Assembly (NCBI GenBank): GCA_045538835.1
Contig: JAZQEF010000018.1
Span: 288,852 to 352,851 of the forward strand
Direction: 5' to 3'
DNA length: 64,000 nucleotides
DNA from: RGIG6165 sp045538835
GTDB taxonomy: Bacteria > Bacillota > Clostridia > Oscillospirales > Feifaniaceae
Of the stretch, positions 33,689 through 43,900 are shown piece after piece; position 1 is the stretch's first letter, and every line of letters starts with the position of its first letter. The translations under genes were made by a program, and so were the position numbers. The notes under the pieces were generated by a model. That model saw only the letters and a list, made by a program, of their open reading frames with translations. It made no database searches and had not been told where the DNA came from.

Positions 33689-33729
33689 TCCTTTTGTCGG
33701 GCATTATCTTGGTCGCCCTTCTTGATTTG

Positions 33730-33758
33730 ATTATACCACAACATATAGTCAAACACAA
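33730..33758 (-). promoter_or_regulatory. Promoter of hpf
   Basis: On the minus strand TTGTGT (33,758-33,753), 17-bp spacer and a perfect TATAAT (33,735-33,730). Confidence 0.65.
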
Positions 33759-33831
33759 CAAAAACTATCGACTTTTTTCGCACTTTTTGTGCACATTTGT
33801 AAAGAGGATGACAAGCCGCCATCCTCTTTAC

Positions 33832-35049
33832 TTATATTTCACCCTCGATAAGATGCTTCATCATAAGACAACCTTTGGGTATGTAGAGCCCTGTCTTTTC
33901 CGCCTCATTTTCCGAATAGAGCGGAGCGTGCGGCAAAAGTTCCTTATCACTTCTGTAAAGCACAAACGGAATCGGATCTGACACATGTGTCATCTTAGAT
34001 ATCGGAGTCGGATGGTCGGGCGCAAGAAGAATTGAATACTCCTCACCGTCTGCCTTAAGTCCTTCGATAACTCTGCCGAGTATCTCCTTATCTATCATCT
34101 CAATAGAATATATTTTGTTCTTCACGTCTCCGTGATGTCCACATTCATCGGGCGCTTCAACATGGATATAGACCATATCATAACCTTCGCGAAGGAGTTG
34201 TAATGCCGCATCTGCCTTACCTGCAAAGTTAGTATCATAGTTTCCTGTTGCGCCTTTAACATCAACACTCTTAAGTCCTGCGCAAATTGCAATGCCTTTT
34301 ATAAGGTCAACTGCTGAAATGGCGCTTCCCTTTACACCGTACAGTTCTTCAAAATTACCTAAAGCAGGTCTTGTGCCCTCACCCCAGAACCAGCAGGAAT
34401 CTGCAGTATTTTTACCCATTTCCCTGCGCCTCACATTTACAGGGTGGTTACGCAAAAGTTCTCTCGAACGCTTCATAATATTAAGGAGTAGTTCTCCGTA
34501 TCTGCCGTCAGGTAAATGCTCCTTTACGGGCTTGCCTGTTATGTCGTGAGGCGGCGTAAGTTTAGTTCCTATCTCAGCCTTATTCATAACAAGGCAATGA
34601 CGGTAACTTATACCGGGATACAGATGTATATTTTCTGTATTTAAATGCTCCGCAAGATAATTTATAAGTTCGGTCGATTCGGCAGTCGATATCTCTCCCG
34701 CCGAGTAGTCTTTCATCGAGAGTTCTTCGTAATCCCCCTCACCACCGAGACTTACAAGATTACAGCGAAGCGCAATATCATCATTTTTAAGGTCAATACC
34801 CATACTTACCGCCTCAAGAGGCGATCTGCCGCTGTAATATATCTCGGGATCATATCCCATAACAGAGAGATTTGCCGTATCGGATCCGGGAGGCATACCC
34901 TCAGGCACGGTCTTGCACTTTCCCACCGCACCGTGTGCAGCAAGATAATCCATATTCGGCTTATCTGCAACTTCAAGCGGTGTTTTACCTCCAAGTTCGG
35001 GGACGGGGTAATCCGCCATACCGTCACCCAGCATAACTATGTACTTCAT
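33832..35049 (-). CDS. apgM: Cofactor-independent phosphoglycerate mutase, archaeal type
   Basis: A 405-residue member of the alkaline-phosphatase superfamily. The start MLGDGMADYPVPELGG, then PPGSDTANLSVMGYDP (catalytic serine/threonine loop), YIHVEAPDECGHHGDVKNKIYSIEMID and LLAPDHPTP (metal-binding Asp/His) identify the ApgM branch. It interconverts 3- and 2-phosphoglycerate in glycolysis without a phosphorylated cofactor. The ATG at 35,049 has CGAGG upstream; the longer frame runs into the tRNA and is rejected. Confidence 0.93.
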   Translation of the reverse strand: MKYIVMLGDGMADYPVPELGGKTPLEVADKPNMDYLAAHGAVGKCKTVPEGMPPGSDTANLSVMGYDPEIYYSGRSPLEAVSMGIDLKNDDIALRCNLVSLGGEGDYEELSMKDYSAGEISTAESTELINYLAEHLNTENIHLYPGISYRHCLVMNKAEIGTKLTPPHDITGKPVKEHLPDGRYGELLLNIMKRSRELLRNHPVNVRRREMGKNTADSCWFWGEGTRPALGNFEELYGVKGSAISAVDLIKGIAICAGLKSVDVKGATGNYDTNFAGKADAALQLLREGYDMVYIHVEAPDECGHHGDVKNKIYSIEMIDKEILGRVIEGLKADGEEYSILLAPDHPTPISKMTHVSDPIPFVLYRSDKELLPHAPLYSENEAEKTGLYIPKGCLMMKHLIEGEI

Positions 35050-35075
35050 TTCTTTTTCCTCGCAAATGGATTTAT

Positions 35076-35152
35076 TGGTACGCCTGATGCGATTCGAACG
35101 CACGGCACTTGGCGTCGGAGGCCAATGCTCTATCCAGCTGAGCTACAGGCGC
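35076..35152 (-). tRNA. tRNA-Arg (anticodon CCG)
   Basis: A complete 77-nt cloverleaf on the minus strand with encoded CCA. The acceptor stem is GCGCCTG with CAGGCGT, the D stem GCTC/GAGC, the anticodon stem TTGGC/GCCAA with loop CTCCGAC giving CCG, and the T loop TTCGAAT. It reads CGG. Confidence 0.95.
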
Positions 35153-35200
35153 ATGTATCTCTATTATAATAAACCAATTTCAAGAAAAAGAAAAGAGTAA

Positions 35201-35228
35201 TTGCAATAATTTTATTTTATGTTAGAAT
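35201..35228 (+). promoter_or_regulatory. Promoter of the DivIVA-like gene
   Basis: TTGCAA (35,201-35,206), 16-bp spacer and TAGAAT (35,223-35,228), 30 bp before the ATG. Confidence 0.55.
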
Positions 35229-35258
35229 AGATATATAAATATGATTGGAGAAAACAAA

Positions 35259-35576
35259 ATGTCATCAAATGCTTTCCGTCGTTCACTCAGCGGCTTTAAT
35301 CGCAAAGACGTAGTTGAATATATCGCTGTTTTAAGCAAACGTCTTGATTCATCCGCATCGAAGTATAATGAATTAAAGAAAAAATATGACGAACTTGCAA
35401 ATAAAGACATTGTTGATACAGATGTTTTAAATGCAAAGATTTCCTCTCTCAAATCAGAAAATGACGAACTTCGCAAAGCCCTCAGCGAACTTGAGGAAGA
35501 GGCTTCAACCTTACGTTTCAAAGTGGAAACTGCAAGAATAAAGCTTGCTGAAGCAGAGAAAAAACTATCAAAATAA
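35259..35576 (+). CDS. DivIVA-like coiled-coil protein
   Basis: A 105-residue protein. Residues 5-30 (AFRRSLSGFNRKDVVEYIAVL) resemble the N-terminal membrane-binding segment of DivIVA/GpsB, with the F..GF...DV..Y pattern, and residues 30-105 form a continuous Glu/Lys-rich coiled coil. DivIVA-type proteins gather at curved membranes and septa. The ATG at 35,259 is preferred because GGAG lies nine bases upstream. It is shorter than classical DivIVA. Confidence 0.7.
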   Translation: MSSNAFRRSLSGFNRKDVVEYIAVLSKRLDSSASKYNELKKKYDELANKDIVDTDVLNAKISSLKSENDELRKALSELEEEASTLRFKVETARIKLAEAEKKLSK

Positions 35577-35603
35577 ACGGCGGAAAATTTTCCGCCGTTT
35601 ATT
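35573..35603. terminator. Bidirectional terminator
   Basis: A 15-bp perfect inverted repeat (ATAAACGGCGGAAAA) between convergent genes. Confidence 0.9.
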
Positions 35604-36352
35604 TATATCAATTCAAGATGTTTCATTGCAAGATAAATGCCGTCATTTTCCACCCTTTGCGTCACATAGTCGGCATACTTGTCAACGCTCGGGCACTTGC
35701 CCATCGTTACGGCGTATCCTGCCGCATGTATCATTGCAAGGTCATTTGCCGAATCGCCGAATGCGATACAGTCGTCAAGCGTAAGCCCGTAGTGCTTAGC
35801 AACTACTTCCATTCCCGTTGCTTTTGAATAACCTTTAGGAACATTTTCGTATATATTTTCGCCTTCACGGTCGATCACTTCAAAATGCTCACCGACATAT
35901 TGCAATATTTCATCATCGACATTGACATAATACATTGCGAATTTGTCAAAAACAAAGTCATCTGCATATATGTCTATCGCATCTCCGTTATTTAAATCTG
36001 TTGTTATACCGTCAACACATTTTATGGTGCGTTTTGAAGCTTCGAACATACAGGAAATATTTTTTTCGATAAGTTTTTTTGCCAATTCAAGACAGAATTC
36101 ATGCGGCAGGGCATTGTGTGAAACTGACTTTCCCTCAATGATAACTTCCGTACCGCAACCGCAGACATATCCGTCAAAACCGATCTTACGGTGAACATCT
36201 CTGATAAAAGAGTTGCATCTGCCTGTATTTATAAATGCCTTATGCCCGTTTTCCCTCGCCTGTTTTATCGCATCATATGTACTCTGCGCAATATAATGGC
36301 TGCCGTCGTCAGTCATAAGCGTGCCATCTATGTCAAAAAACAGAAGTTTCAT
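35603..36352 (-). CDS. Cof-type HAD hydrolase
   Basis: A 249-residue HAD phosphatase of the Cof/YidA group. Motif I FFDIDGTLMTDD, motif II FINTGR, the lysine in GYSKATGM and motif IV AFGDSANDLAMIHAAG are all present, with a large C2-type cap in between. These enzymes dephosphorylate sugar phosphates and flavin precursors; the substrate is not readable here. The ribosome site lies inside a 14-bp hairpin that also takes in the first base of the start codon, suggesting translational control. Confidence 0.88.
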   Translation of the reverse strand: MKLLFFDIDGTLMTDDGSHYIAQSTYDAIKQARENGHKAFINTGRCNSFIRDVHRKIGFDGYVCGCGTEVIIEGKSVSHNALPHEFCLELAKKLIEKNISCMFEASKRTIKCVDGITTDLNNGDAIDIYADDFVFDKFAMYYVNVDDEILQYVGEHFEVIDREGENIYENVPKGYSKATGMEVVAKHYGLTLDDCIAFGDSANDLAMIHAAGYAVTMGKCPSVDKYADYVTQRVENDGIYLAMKHLELI

Positions 36353-36387
36353 TATATAATCCTCCTTTTATACGGAGGATTATATAA
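36352..36387 (-). promoter_or_regulatory. Hairpin that buries the ribosome site of the Cof-type gene
   Basis: Arms 36,374-36,387 and 36,352-36,365 are an exact 14-bp inverted repeat with an 8-base loop. In the minus-strand mRNA the 3' arm holds GGAGGA and reaches the A of the ATG. There is no T-run after it on the minus strand, so it is not a normal terminator for the gene upstream. It could act as a thermosensor-like or processing-dependent switch. Confidence 0.55.
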
Positions 36388-36408
36388 CATTTTTTCTTCT
36401 TTTACAAG

Positions 36409-36840
36409 TTACATAAGGACTTTACAGCCAAAAGACGATGCAAGTGTGCTTTCGATGCTCTTTGATATGTCATTATCCGTTCCGACTATTGCCGCAGTAC
36501 AGCCATACTTCTTGCAAAGATCATCAAGTTTGTAGACCGCTTCATCAGACAGGCTCTTCCCAACATATATAGTTGAAACACCGCTTCGTGTACAAGATAA
36601 TAACGTCTCATAGTTTCCGTTTTCCACGATACAGACATCCGGTTTAGTCACAGCCAGAACAACATCGCAGAAATGCTCATCGCAAACCTGAACATCTTTG
36701 CCTACATGCTGTTTTATCTCGTCCAGTTTTTCTCTGTTTCCAAGCGCCGCAACCACATCGTATCCGTCGAGTTGAAGTTTTCGCAATGTGTCATATGAAG
36801 ATTCATTGCATCCCAACTGAACAACTTTTCCCTTTCCCAT
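36409..36840 (-). CDS. Rossmann-fold protein, dihydrodipicolinate-reductase-like N-domain
   Basis: A 143-residue protein. It starts with VVQLGCNESSYDTLRKLQLDGYDVVAALGNR, a Rossmann-like strand-loop-helix, and continues with DVVLAVTKPDVCIVENGNYETLL, the pattern of the N-terminal domain of dihydrodipicolinate reductase and related dehydrogenases. The catalytic C-domain is absent. It may bind a nucleotide or be a truncated member of the family found in Clostridia. GAGGTGA precedes the ATG. Confidence 0.5.
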   Translation of the reverse strand: MGKGKVVQLGCNESSYDTLRKLQLDGYDVVAALGNREKLDEIKQHVGKDVQVCDEHFCDVVLAVTKPDVCIVENGNYETLLSCTRSGVSTIYVGKSLSDEAVYKLDDLCKKYGCTAAIVGTDNDISKSIESTLASSFGCKVLM

Positions 36841-36873
36841 AAAAATCACCTCAAAGTGAGAATATCCAAACCC

Positions 36874-36902
36874 TTGACAAATTATACTAAAGTTGTTATT
36901 AT
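36874..36902 (+). promoter_or_regulatory. Promoter of tRNA-Ser
   Basis: A perfect TTGACA (36,874-36,879), 17-bp spacer and TATTAT (36,897-36,902), 16 bp before the tRNA. Confidence 0.82.
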
Positions 36903-36917
36903 ATTAAGGTCCGATAC

Positions 36918-37009
36918 GGAGATGTCGCGTAGTTGGTCGAGCGCGCACGATTGGAAATCGTGTAACCGTCAAAAGCGGTTCGAGGGTTCGAATCTCTCCA
37001 TCTCCGCCA
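36918..37009 (+). tRNA. tRNA-Ser (anticodon GGA)
   Basis: A 92-nt tRNA with the long variable arm of serine tRNAs and encoded CCA. The acceptor stem is GGAGATG with CATCTCC, and the anticodon stem CACGA/TCGTG holds the loop TTGGAAA with GGA. The T loop is TTCGAAT. Its last bases are part of the attachment repeat of the island downstream, and the gene remains complete. Confidence 0.97.
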
Positions 37010-37014
37010 TAAAA
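36993..37014. repeat. attL-like repeat within tRNA-Ser
   Basis: This 22-bp sequence, from TCTCTCC to CATAAAA, is repeated exactly at 47,546-47,567. Confidence 0.88.
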
Positions 37015-37058
37015 TAACCTCTAAGCCCCTATTCATAAGGGTTTCGGGGTTATTTTTT
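37012..37058 (+). terminator. Terminator after tRNA-Ser
   Basis: An imperfect hairpin whose outer stem is AATAACC/GGTTATT, with further C/G pairs inside, followed by T7. Confidence 0.65.
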
Positions 37059-37132
37059 TATTCCTATTCACAACTTTGTCAAAATGAAGAAATGCACAAA
37101 AATACATAAAATTACGCAAATAATCAAAAAAG

Positions 37133-37154
37133 TAGGGTCAAAATTAGGGTCAAA
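37133..37154. repeat. Tandem TAGGGTCAAA repeats near attL
   Basis: Two direct copies of TAGGGTCAAA begin at 37,133 and 37,145, a 12-bp period. Short direct repeats like these beside an attachment site are typical arm-type binding sites of tyrosine integrases. The role is inferred. Confidence 0.5.
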
Positions 37155-37158
37155 CAAA

Positions 37159-37182
37159 AAAGTCTCCAAACGGAGACCTTTT
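37159..37182 (-). terminator. Terminator after the truncated remnant
   Basis: An 8-bp GGTCTCCG-type stem with a T6 run on the minus strand, directly after the remnant's stop codon. Confidence 0.8.
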
Positions 37183-37184
37183 TA

Positions 37185-37373
37185 TTATCTATACGGATTA
37201 TTTTCTGCCTTCCAGTTCTTGTTGACACTCTGCCACAATATTGCTTTATCTTGTCTTGATAAGCCTGTAAGATTTCGAATTGCCGCCGTAGCCTCTTCTT
37301 GAGTATAAGTTCCATACTTGCCAGATTCTGTAGGTCTGTCGTATTTATCAAGTGCAACTATGCCACCATTTTT
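37185..37373 (-). pseudogene. C-terminal remnant resembling a polyvalent-protein tail
   Basis: An open frame without a start, bounded upstream by TGA, encodes about 62 residues ending at TAA and followed by its own terminator. The piece contains IVALDKYDRPTESGKYGTYT, then an AIRNLTGLSRQDKAILWQ helix and NKNWKAENNPYR at the end. That ending looks like the extreme C-terminus of large polyvalent phage or conjugative-element proteins. It is probably the stump of a second such gene whose body was deleted. Confidence 0.5.
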
Positions 37374-37387
37374 TCAATACCAAAAGC

Positions 37388-37413
37388 AAAAAAAGAACCT
37401 CGATTGAGGTTCC
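37388..37413 (-). terminator. Terminator of the membrane protein gene
   Basis: GAACCTC/GAGGTTC stem with a 4-base loop and T7 on the minus strand. Confidence 0.85.
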
Positions 37414-37415
37414 TT

Positions 37416-37841
37416 TTAAAATACGTTGATGGTTGCTATGTTGCTGATATGTAAGACCATAAGAACAAACACGGCTATATAGGTGGCAGCAAAAGAGACT
37501 GTTCCCCCATAATAGAATTCTTCTTCATACTTTGGATGATAATAACTGTCTAATATCCGTTTATCCTTTCTATGAAGGAAGTAATACAGGCACATCATAA
37601 ACAGGAATACACAAGCAGAAGGAATTAGCCCAATAAACCACCATAACAGGATATACAGGAAGATGGAAGCAATTAGGCTAAGAGGGTCTCCAGTGTTCTG
37701 ATTATGGACGTAGTGAAAATACAGGGTATCGTTAGTAGTGCTGTTCAGAAGAATACAAGCCACGACAACAAAAACCAAGACTAATACAGCCACGGTAATG
37801 ATAATCTTGTTCTTTTGGATGCTTCTTTCTTCGTCAGTCAT
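37416..37841 (-). CDS. Small three-helix membrane protein, unknown
   Basis: A 141-residue protein with hydrophobic segments at about 12-32, 55-92 (probably two helices) and 112-136, and a short loop rich in Tyr, Lys and Glu (HPKYEEEFYYGG) between them. No family is recognised. It lies between the giant gene's terminator and its own terminator, so it is expressed separately. Membrane proteins of this size often accompany phage-like cargo, for instance as immunity or exclusion factors, but there is no direct evidence. Confidence 0.6.
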   Translation of the reverse strand: MTDEERSIQKNKIIITVAVLVLVFVVVACILLNSTTNDTLYFHYVHNQNTGDPLSLIASIFLYILLWWFIGLIPSACVFLFMMCLYYFLHRKDKRILDSYYHPKYEEEFYYGGTVSFAATYIAVFVLMVLHISNIATINVF

Positions 37842-37920
37842 TTCGATACTCCTTCTTGCTGATAGGATTATTATAGCAGATAGGTCATTATCTTACAACA
37901 TTAAACTTCTTACGGTAATA

Positions 37921-37948
37921 AAAGACTCCCTAATTAAAGGGAGTCTTT
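37921..37948 (-). terminator. Terminator of the giant polyvalent gene
   Basis: An 11-bp perfect stem (AAAGACTCCCT) with 6-base loop and T-rich run on the minus strand. Confidence 0.9.
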
Positions 37949-37953
37949 CTCTT

Positions 37954-40900
37954 TTAATTACCGAAATACCTGATGTAGTCGTAGTCATCTTTTACGGTGG
38001 GGTATTCTGTGCCAAGTAAGAATAAGTATTCCTTGTGGCTATCACAAACAGAATAGAGATACCGTTCAATCTTTTTTCTTCTGCTACCGTTAATTGCTTT
38101 TCCGTTTTTGTAGTCGGGTTTGATACCACTCATATCTACGACTGCCGTCATAAACAATTCAGCATCAATGCCGTATTTTTCTGCTTCAACTGCTGCCTCG
38201 CTGTCATACATTGACAAATACATTTTCCAAGTCTCAGAATTATTTTGAGCCATATCAAGTATTATATCTACTACTTCCGACTTAGAAATCTTTCCGTCAT
38301 TGTCTTCTTTAGCACCACTAACTTGAGCCCTAAATGAAATATAATTTTCAGCATCCTTACCGAAATCATCGGCTTTTTTTACCCAACTATCAGGTTTGTA
38401 ATTGCTGATGGCTTTCTTTGCTTTTTGGTTCGCATAGTCATACGCTTCATTAACGGCTTTTACTTTCTCTTCGTCAGAGAGTTTTTTATACGTTTTACTC
38501 TTCACCAATTCAGATACTAATTTATAAGATTTTTCGCCCTTCAGTGTCGCATATCTCACATACTCATCTGCCGTCAGGTCTTTACGTACTCCATCAACCG
38601 TGAAATACTTGCCTGCTCTTGAAGGAAACACCCCGCTTTCTCCTGTTTTGTTATAGAGACACAAGAGTTCTTCTTCCATTTTACTTGTTTCAATGTTAGA
38701 TGTATAAGCAGGATTAAGGAAGTTGTTAAATCCTCTCTTAAGAGCATTACCCGATGCTTCTTTTCTTCCCCAAGCATCAATGTACGGAATTTGCTGATAA
38801 TCCCAAAACGGAATTTTCGCACTCATCTTACCGAGAGTATATTGCATATCTCCTGTTAAGAAATCGTTTTTTTCGGTGTAGGTTGTCATTCTGTGTGATT
38901 CACCTGTACGCTCCGCTTGCCCAAAAAGCGTCGGCAAACCTTGTGTAAAGTAACTTGTTACTGCACTTGATAAGACTGCGACTAATCCAGATGTGTCATT
39001 GGATGAAGCGTAGCCTATACCCTCAACTATATCATTCACACCTTGCAAGCAAGACATTTCGAGCATAGGTTCGCTTATACGGGTTATTGATTGAAGAATA
39101 CTTGAAAGGGTTACTTTTCCTTTAGAGCCTTTTTTTGACTCCCAAAGGTTAACCCCCACAAAGAAAGGTAATGCTTCGGGAGCAAGCCAGTCTAATGTAA
39201 TTGATTGACCGTTGGGCAGTTCAAGCGAATAAGCCTGGTGCCCCATTAACTCCTTAAACTCCTTTTCCTCATCATCTTCACCATGTCCTCTTACAAGTCC
39301 TTGTGCCGCATAATATACCCCAAGAGCCAAAAGTCCCGTGCCTGTTAATCCGGCAGAAATGTTGTCAATGGCTTCGGTTGCTGTCATTTTACCCTTGCCC
39401 ACTTGAACAAGGTCATAACTCAAACTTTTCAGAAGTCCCAAAGGACTGTATTCAACACCTCTTACTAGGATGTTTGCAGGTGTTTTACGGAATGGCAAAA
39501 TTCCTTCAATCGCCATGCTTCCAACTTTTGTCCAAGGATTTTTCTTGTTTCCGCTTCTTCCCAACTCACTTACAAATTGAGAGAATGCATTTGTATCTCT
39601 GTATGTTGCCTTTTGAGCTTCCTTGATTGCATATTCTCTTGCAGGGGCAATTGCCTTGCCTCTGCTAATCTGTTCAGGCGTTATATTGTGAGCCTTACAA
39701 TACTGTGCTAATGCATAAGCATAGTGAGGTTTCGAGAACCACATATCCTCCTCTTCAAGAAGATCACTGTTTTTCTTTCTTGACCACTCAAAAGGTCTAA
39801 ATTTAAATATTTGTCTGCCCTCTTCTATATGCCGATTTGCCATTGCGAAATCGTTATATTTACCGTCGTTTGATATAAGCTCGGCAACGTTGGCATAGTC
39901 ATTCCACGCTGCCTTTAACAAAGCCCTGTCGGTCTTGCTACCCCAAACCAAAGCCTTTCCTCGCAGCATTTTTTTACCGCCCAGATGATAAACAGCAGAC
40001 TCTATTGCCGTAGCAGTCAAATTCTTTGTAGCGACAATAGGAGCAAAGCCGGCATTACCGAAAACGTTTCTGACGTGTGTACGAAGATTACCAAGCATCG
40101 CAAGGTATCTCCAAGCATTCCACTTGTCAACGAAGCGAGATGGCATTTGTCTACCGATATCTTTGTAGATTTCCTTTTCAATCTCCGCTCGTTCTTCTTC
40201 AGTTTGGGCTTTAAGGAATTGTTCCGCAAGGTCAGTATCAATCTTAATGTCAGGTGCTTTTTTACCGTACCTTTCGGTCAATTCCTTTTTGAATGCTTCT
40301 ACACTTTTCTGCACTCCGTATAACTGCGTTTCAGGCGAAAGTTTTTTCAATATCCTTGTGGCCTGTAATGCTTGTGCGGCACTGCGCTGATGTCTTACCA
40401 TTGCGTCAAGAATCATAATTGCGTTTTTTGTATCTTTGCTATTTGCGGCGTGATTGTACAATATCCATCCCTTTGTAGTAAGTTCTTTCGATACCTCGCC
40501 TTTTTCTACAGCACGAAACCAATCATCAAGGCTTTCATCCCAGCCGTGCTCTTTAATACGAGAATCTGCATCTGCTATTGCCTGTTTATCCGTATAAACG
40601 TCATAAGAGAAAATACCGTCCTCGACCATCTTCTCAATAGTGGGTACCGCTTCATCGGGCGTTGCCTTTGCTTCAAGAATAGTGCGGACTGTCTGTGATA
40701 CTTTTTTGTCTTTTGATGTTTTTCGGGGTACTTGTATGTCTCTGTGTGGCTTTTCACCGCTTGGAATAGCACCGTACTTCTCAACAAGCTCCGAAAGTCT
40801 TGTCCCTGCAATGCTTTTTTTACCCTCTTGTGCATTTTCTGCGGTATTTTGCATAGAATTAGTATTGACACTGGGATTATTTTGTGATATAGTGGTGTCA

Positions 40901-43900
40901 ACAGATGAGGTTGTTCCTCCGTGTAAACTGTTATCAGTTTTAGACACGGTCTTGTTAGGGACAACCTCATCATTTTTTATTGAAATAAAATTCCCCTCGT
41001 TGTCTACAATTTCATGCAGATAATATTCGCTTGTGTTTTTATTTTGGGTAACCACCACGCCTACAAATGCGTCTTCGTTGCCTATTTTTACTTTTCCTGC
41101 AAACACATATGAGTCGTATGGTCTGCCCTTCCATTTTTCCTGATAATCAATTTGTTTTCCGTATTTGATTATATCTGGAACGGCTCGAAACGCAATACAT
41201 TTGGCTCTTCCCATTTTATGTCCTATAGCACTTTTTATTCCGTCCTTATTGAGAATTACTTCGCCAAAATCAGCCCTATATACTTTATTCCCGAGCGAGT
41301 TAAAAAAAGTTCCTACTTGTTCAACTATATTCATGTTTCTGTCATTGAAAATATCCGTATTGAGAGATAATATGACGTCTTCCTTTGATAATTGTTCAAG
41401 ATTACTTTGTATTTTTTTTATTAGGCTATTTTTTTGGAAACCTTTTTTTCTTCTTTGCTCGTCCGTTTCCTCGCTCCGCGTTTCGCCTTCCGCATTTCGC
41501 ATTTGAGAAGTTCGCTTCTCATTGTAGTCTCCAACTTTACCCTCTTGTGCATTTTCTGCGGTATTTTGCATAGAATTAGTATTGACAGTGAGAATATCAT
41601 TTGATATGCTATTGTCAGTAGGAACTGTTGGTGACATCTCGTCACTAACCACAGCAAGTAAAGTCTGTGGGGCAGTTCCTTTAGAGGACAACTCGTCTAT
41701 GTTAACGTCGGAGGTCTTTTGGACTGTATGGCTGATTCGAGTTGTCCTCTTATTTTTTTCTATAAATTCAAATGAATATTGATACTGTTCTTTTCCCTTA
41801 TCTCTAATATCAAAAACAACATCGTAAATTGAACCGTCTATCTCAACGGTATTTTCGAAATAATACCAATACTTTACATTTTTATGTGCTAAGTTCTTAG
41901 GCTTTACATTTACATCTGCATAACTTGGCTCAGTTCCCTTTCCGGTAAAGGTAGCATCACTGAGAATTTGTGCAATGTCATAAAGAGAATTAATTTTTGC
42001 ATTCAACTCTTCAGGCGAACTGTCACCTCCATATAGATTTTTTTGAACAGTAAATCTATCCCCTAAAATCTGTATCTTTTTTACATCAGTTTTTAGTTTT
42101 ACGGCACCTAGGTTAAATATTGTTGCAATTCTCTGCTTGAAAAGTTCTTGTTTTGTTTCAAAGTTCATTCCTTCCGGAAAATCTGTCACATATTTTTTTA
42201 TTCCATTTTTTGTTTTTCCTACATACTTAAGCTTCTCACCGTTAAATTCTCCAACCTTGCCCTCTTTTACATTCTTTGCCGCAGCAGTGTAGGCTCTCAG
42301 CCACAGTTGCTGTGCTTTTTTCTTTTCGCTGAGAAGTCCCATACTTTCGAGCACATTGTACCACCAGTCACGCACACGGAGGGCAAGGCTCTTGTCCTCT
42401 CTGATAAAGCTTTCAAGCATTTCCTCACTGTCGAACAATTCGCCTGCATAATTTACCGCAATTTCCTCATTAATGTAAGCTGTATCGTCTTTTCCATAAG
42501 CGTTTTTCGTTTCCTCATAAAGAACATCATACGCCGTCCGTCCGTTGCCAAAGCTTTCCTTTTTCAGTTTGTTTATAACATATTCCTGATACGCCGCCCA
42601 TACCTCTGGCGCCGCCTGTTTCATTCTGTGCCCAAATTCGTGTGTTGCAACAAAACGTGACGGATTTTTCGCATCGGCGTTTATAAATATGCCTTTGCTT
42701 GTTATAAGTCCTTCAAGAACTTTGCCGTTCTCGTCCGTAAGATCCTTAACAAAACGCACAGTCATTCCCAAACGTTTCGCCATTCGTACAATATTGCTAT
42801 ATGCTCTCGGATTTTCTCTTTTCAACCTCTTTGAATATTCATCAACAACAATATTATTTACAATTTCACTTCCTTCGGGAATATCATACCGCTCCGCTTC
42901 GTGTTCAGTTGACGATTGCTGTTCATTTTTTTTGTTTTCTCCGTCCAAAACTCCAGTGTGAACATCGTTTACACTCTCATTTTTGCTTGAGTTGCTTGCA
43001 TCAGATTTTATTTCTGTAAACAATGCTTCAATCTGCGGTTTAATATTATCAACATCAGAGAATCGCTCAATGTATTCGAGCATATCCTCATTATGTTCAT
43101 TGTTGACAGCCTCTACAATCCCAATATACCAAGCGTAAAATTCTTCTGTGATTTCTTTTGAAAAAGAATCAATGTTAACATTGCGAACCTCGTATGAATA
43201 AAGTTCCCTGATAACAGAAACAAACTTTTCAAATGCTTCGCTCTCAACATCTACACCACTTGAAATAATATCAATCAACTTATAGTGTTGCATTGTTAAC
43301 TTCGTACTTATGCCACGTCTTAATGCATGAAATGCTTCGTGATAGGCTGTTTCTAAACCGTCAATATCCAAATCTGACGATATAAAAATTGTTAGAGTAT
43401 CGCCTATACCGGCAGTCACGCCTTCCGTTGAGATTTCCGAAACGTCCTTATGGTTGGTATGTAGTTCTCCTTCAAACACAACAACAGTTAAGCCTAAACT
43501 TTCAATATTTTCGGCGGCTGTTTTTGCCTCTTTACTCCACTTGCTTTTCGGAGCATATTTGTATCCAACAGAGAGTTTTCCTAAGCTTGCATACATGTAT
43601 CCGTCGTTAAGTACACGCTCTTCAAACGCTTCTGCTGTTTCTGTTTGTTCTACTCTTGCCGTTCCTCTTCCTCTTCCATTGACGCCAGTATCGCTTCTCT
43701 CGACATACGATTTGCGTAATATTTCCTTAATTTTTCTCGCAACCTGTTCTCTATTGCTGCCTTTTCTTCTGGCGACTTCTTCGCCCATTCCTCTTCGGCT
43801 TTCAGCATTGCCGGTGTCGGAAATTGTTTCTTCTCTGACATTAGTGTTTTCCTCCTTAACTTTGTTATCTTCGGGCAATTTGTTATTTGCCGCAACTGTT

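Noticed and set aside
36352..36400. A plus-strand rho-independent terminator
   Set aside because: A T-run follows the stem on the plus strand, but no plus-strand gene ends there; the overlap with a ribosome site on the minus strand is more telling.
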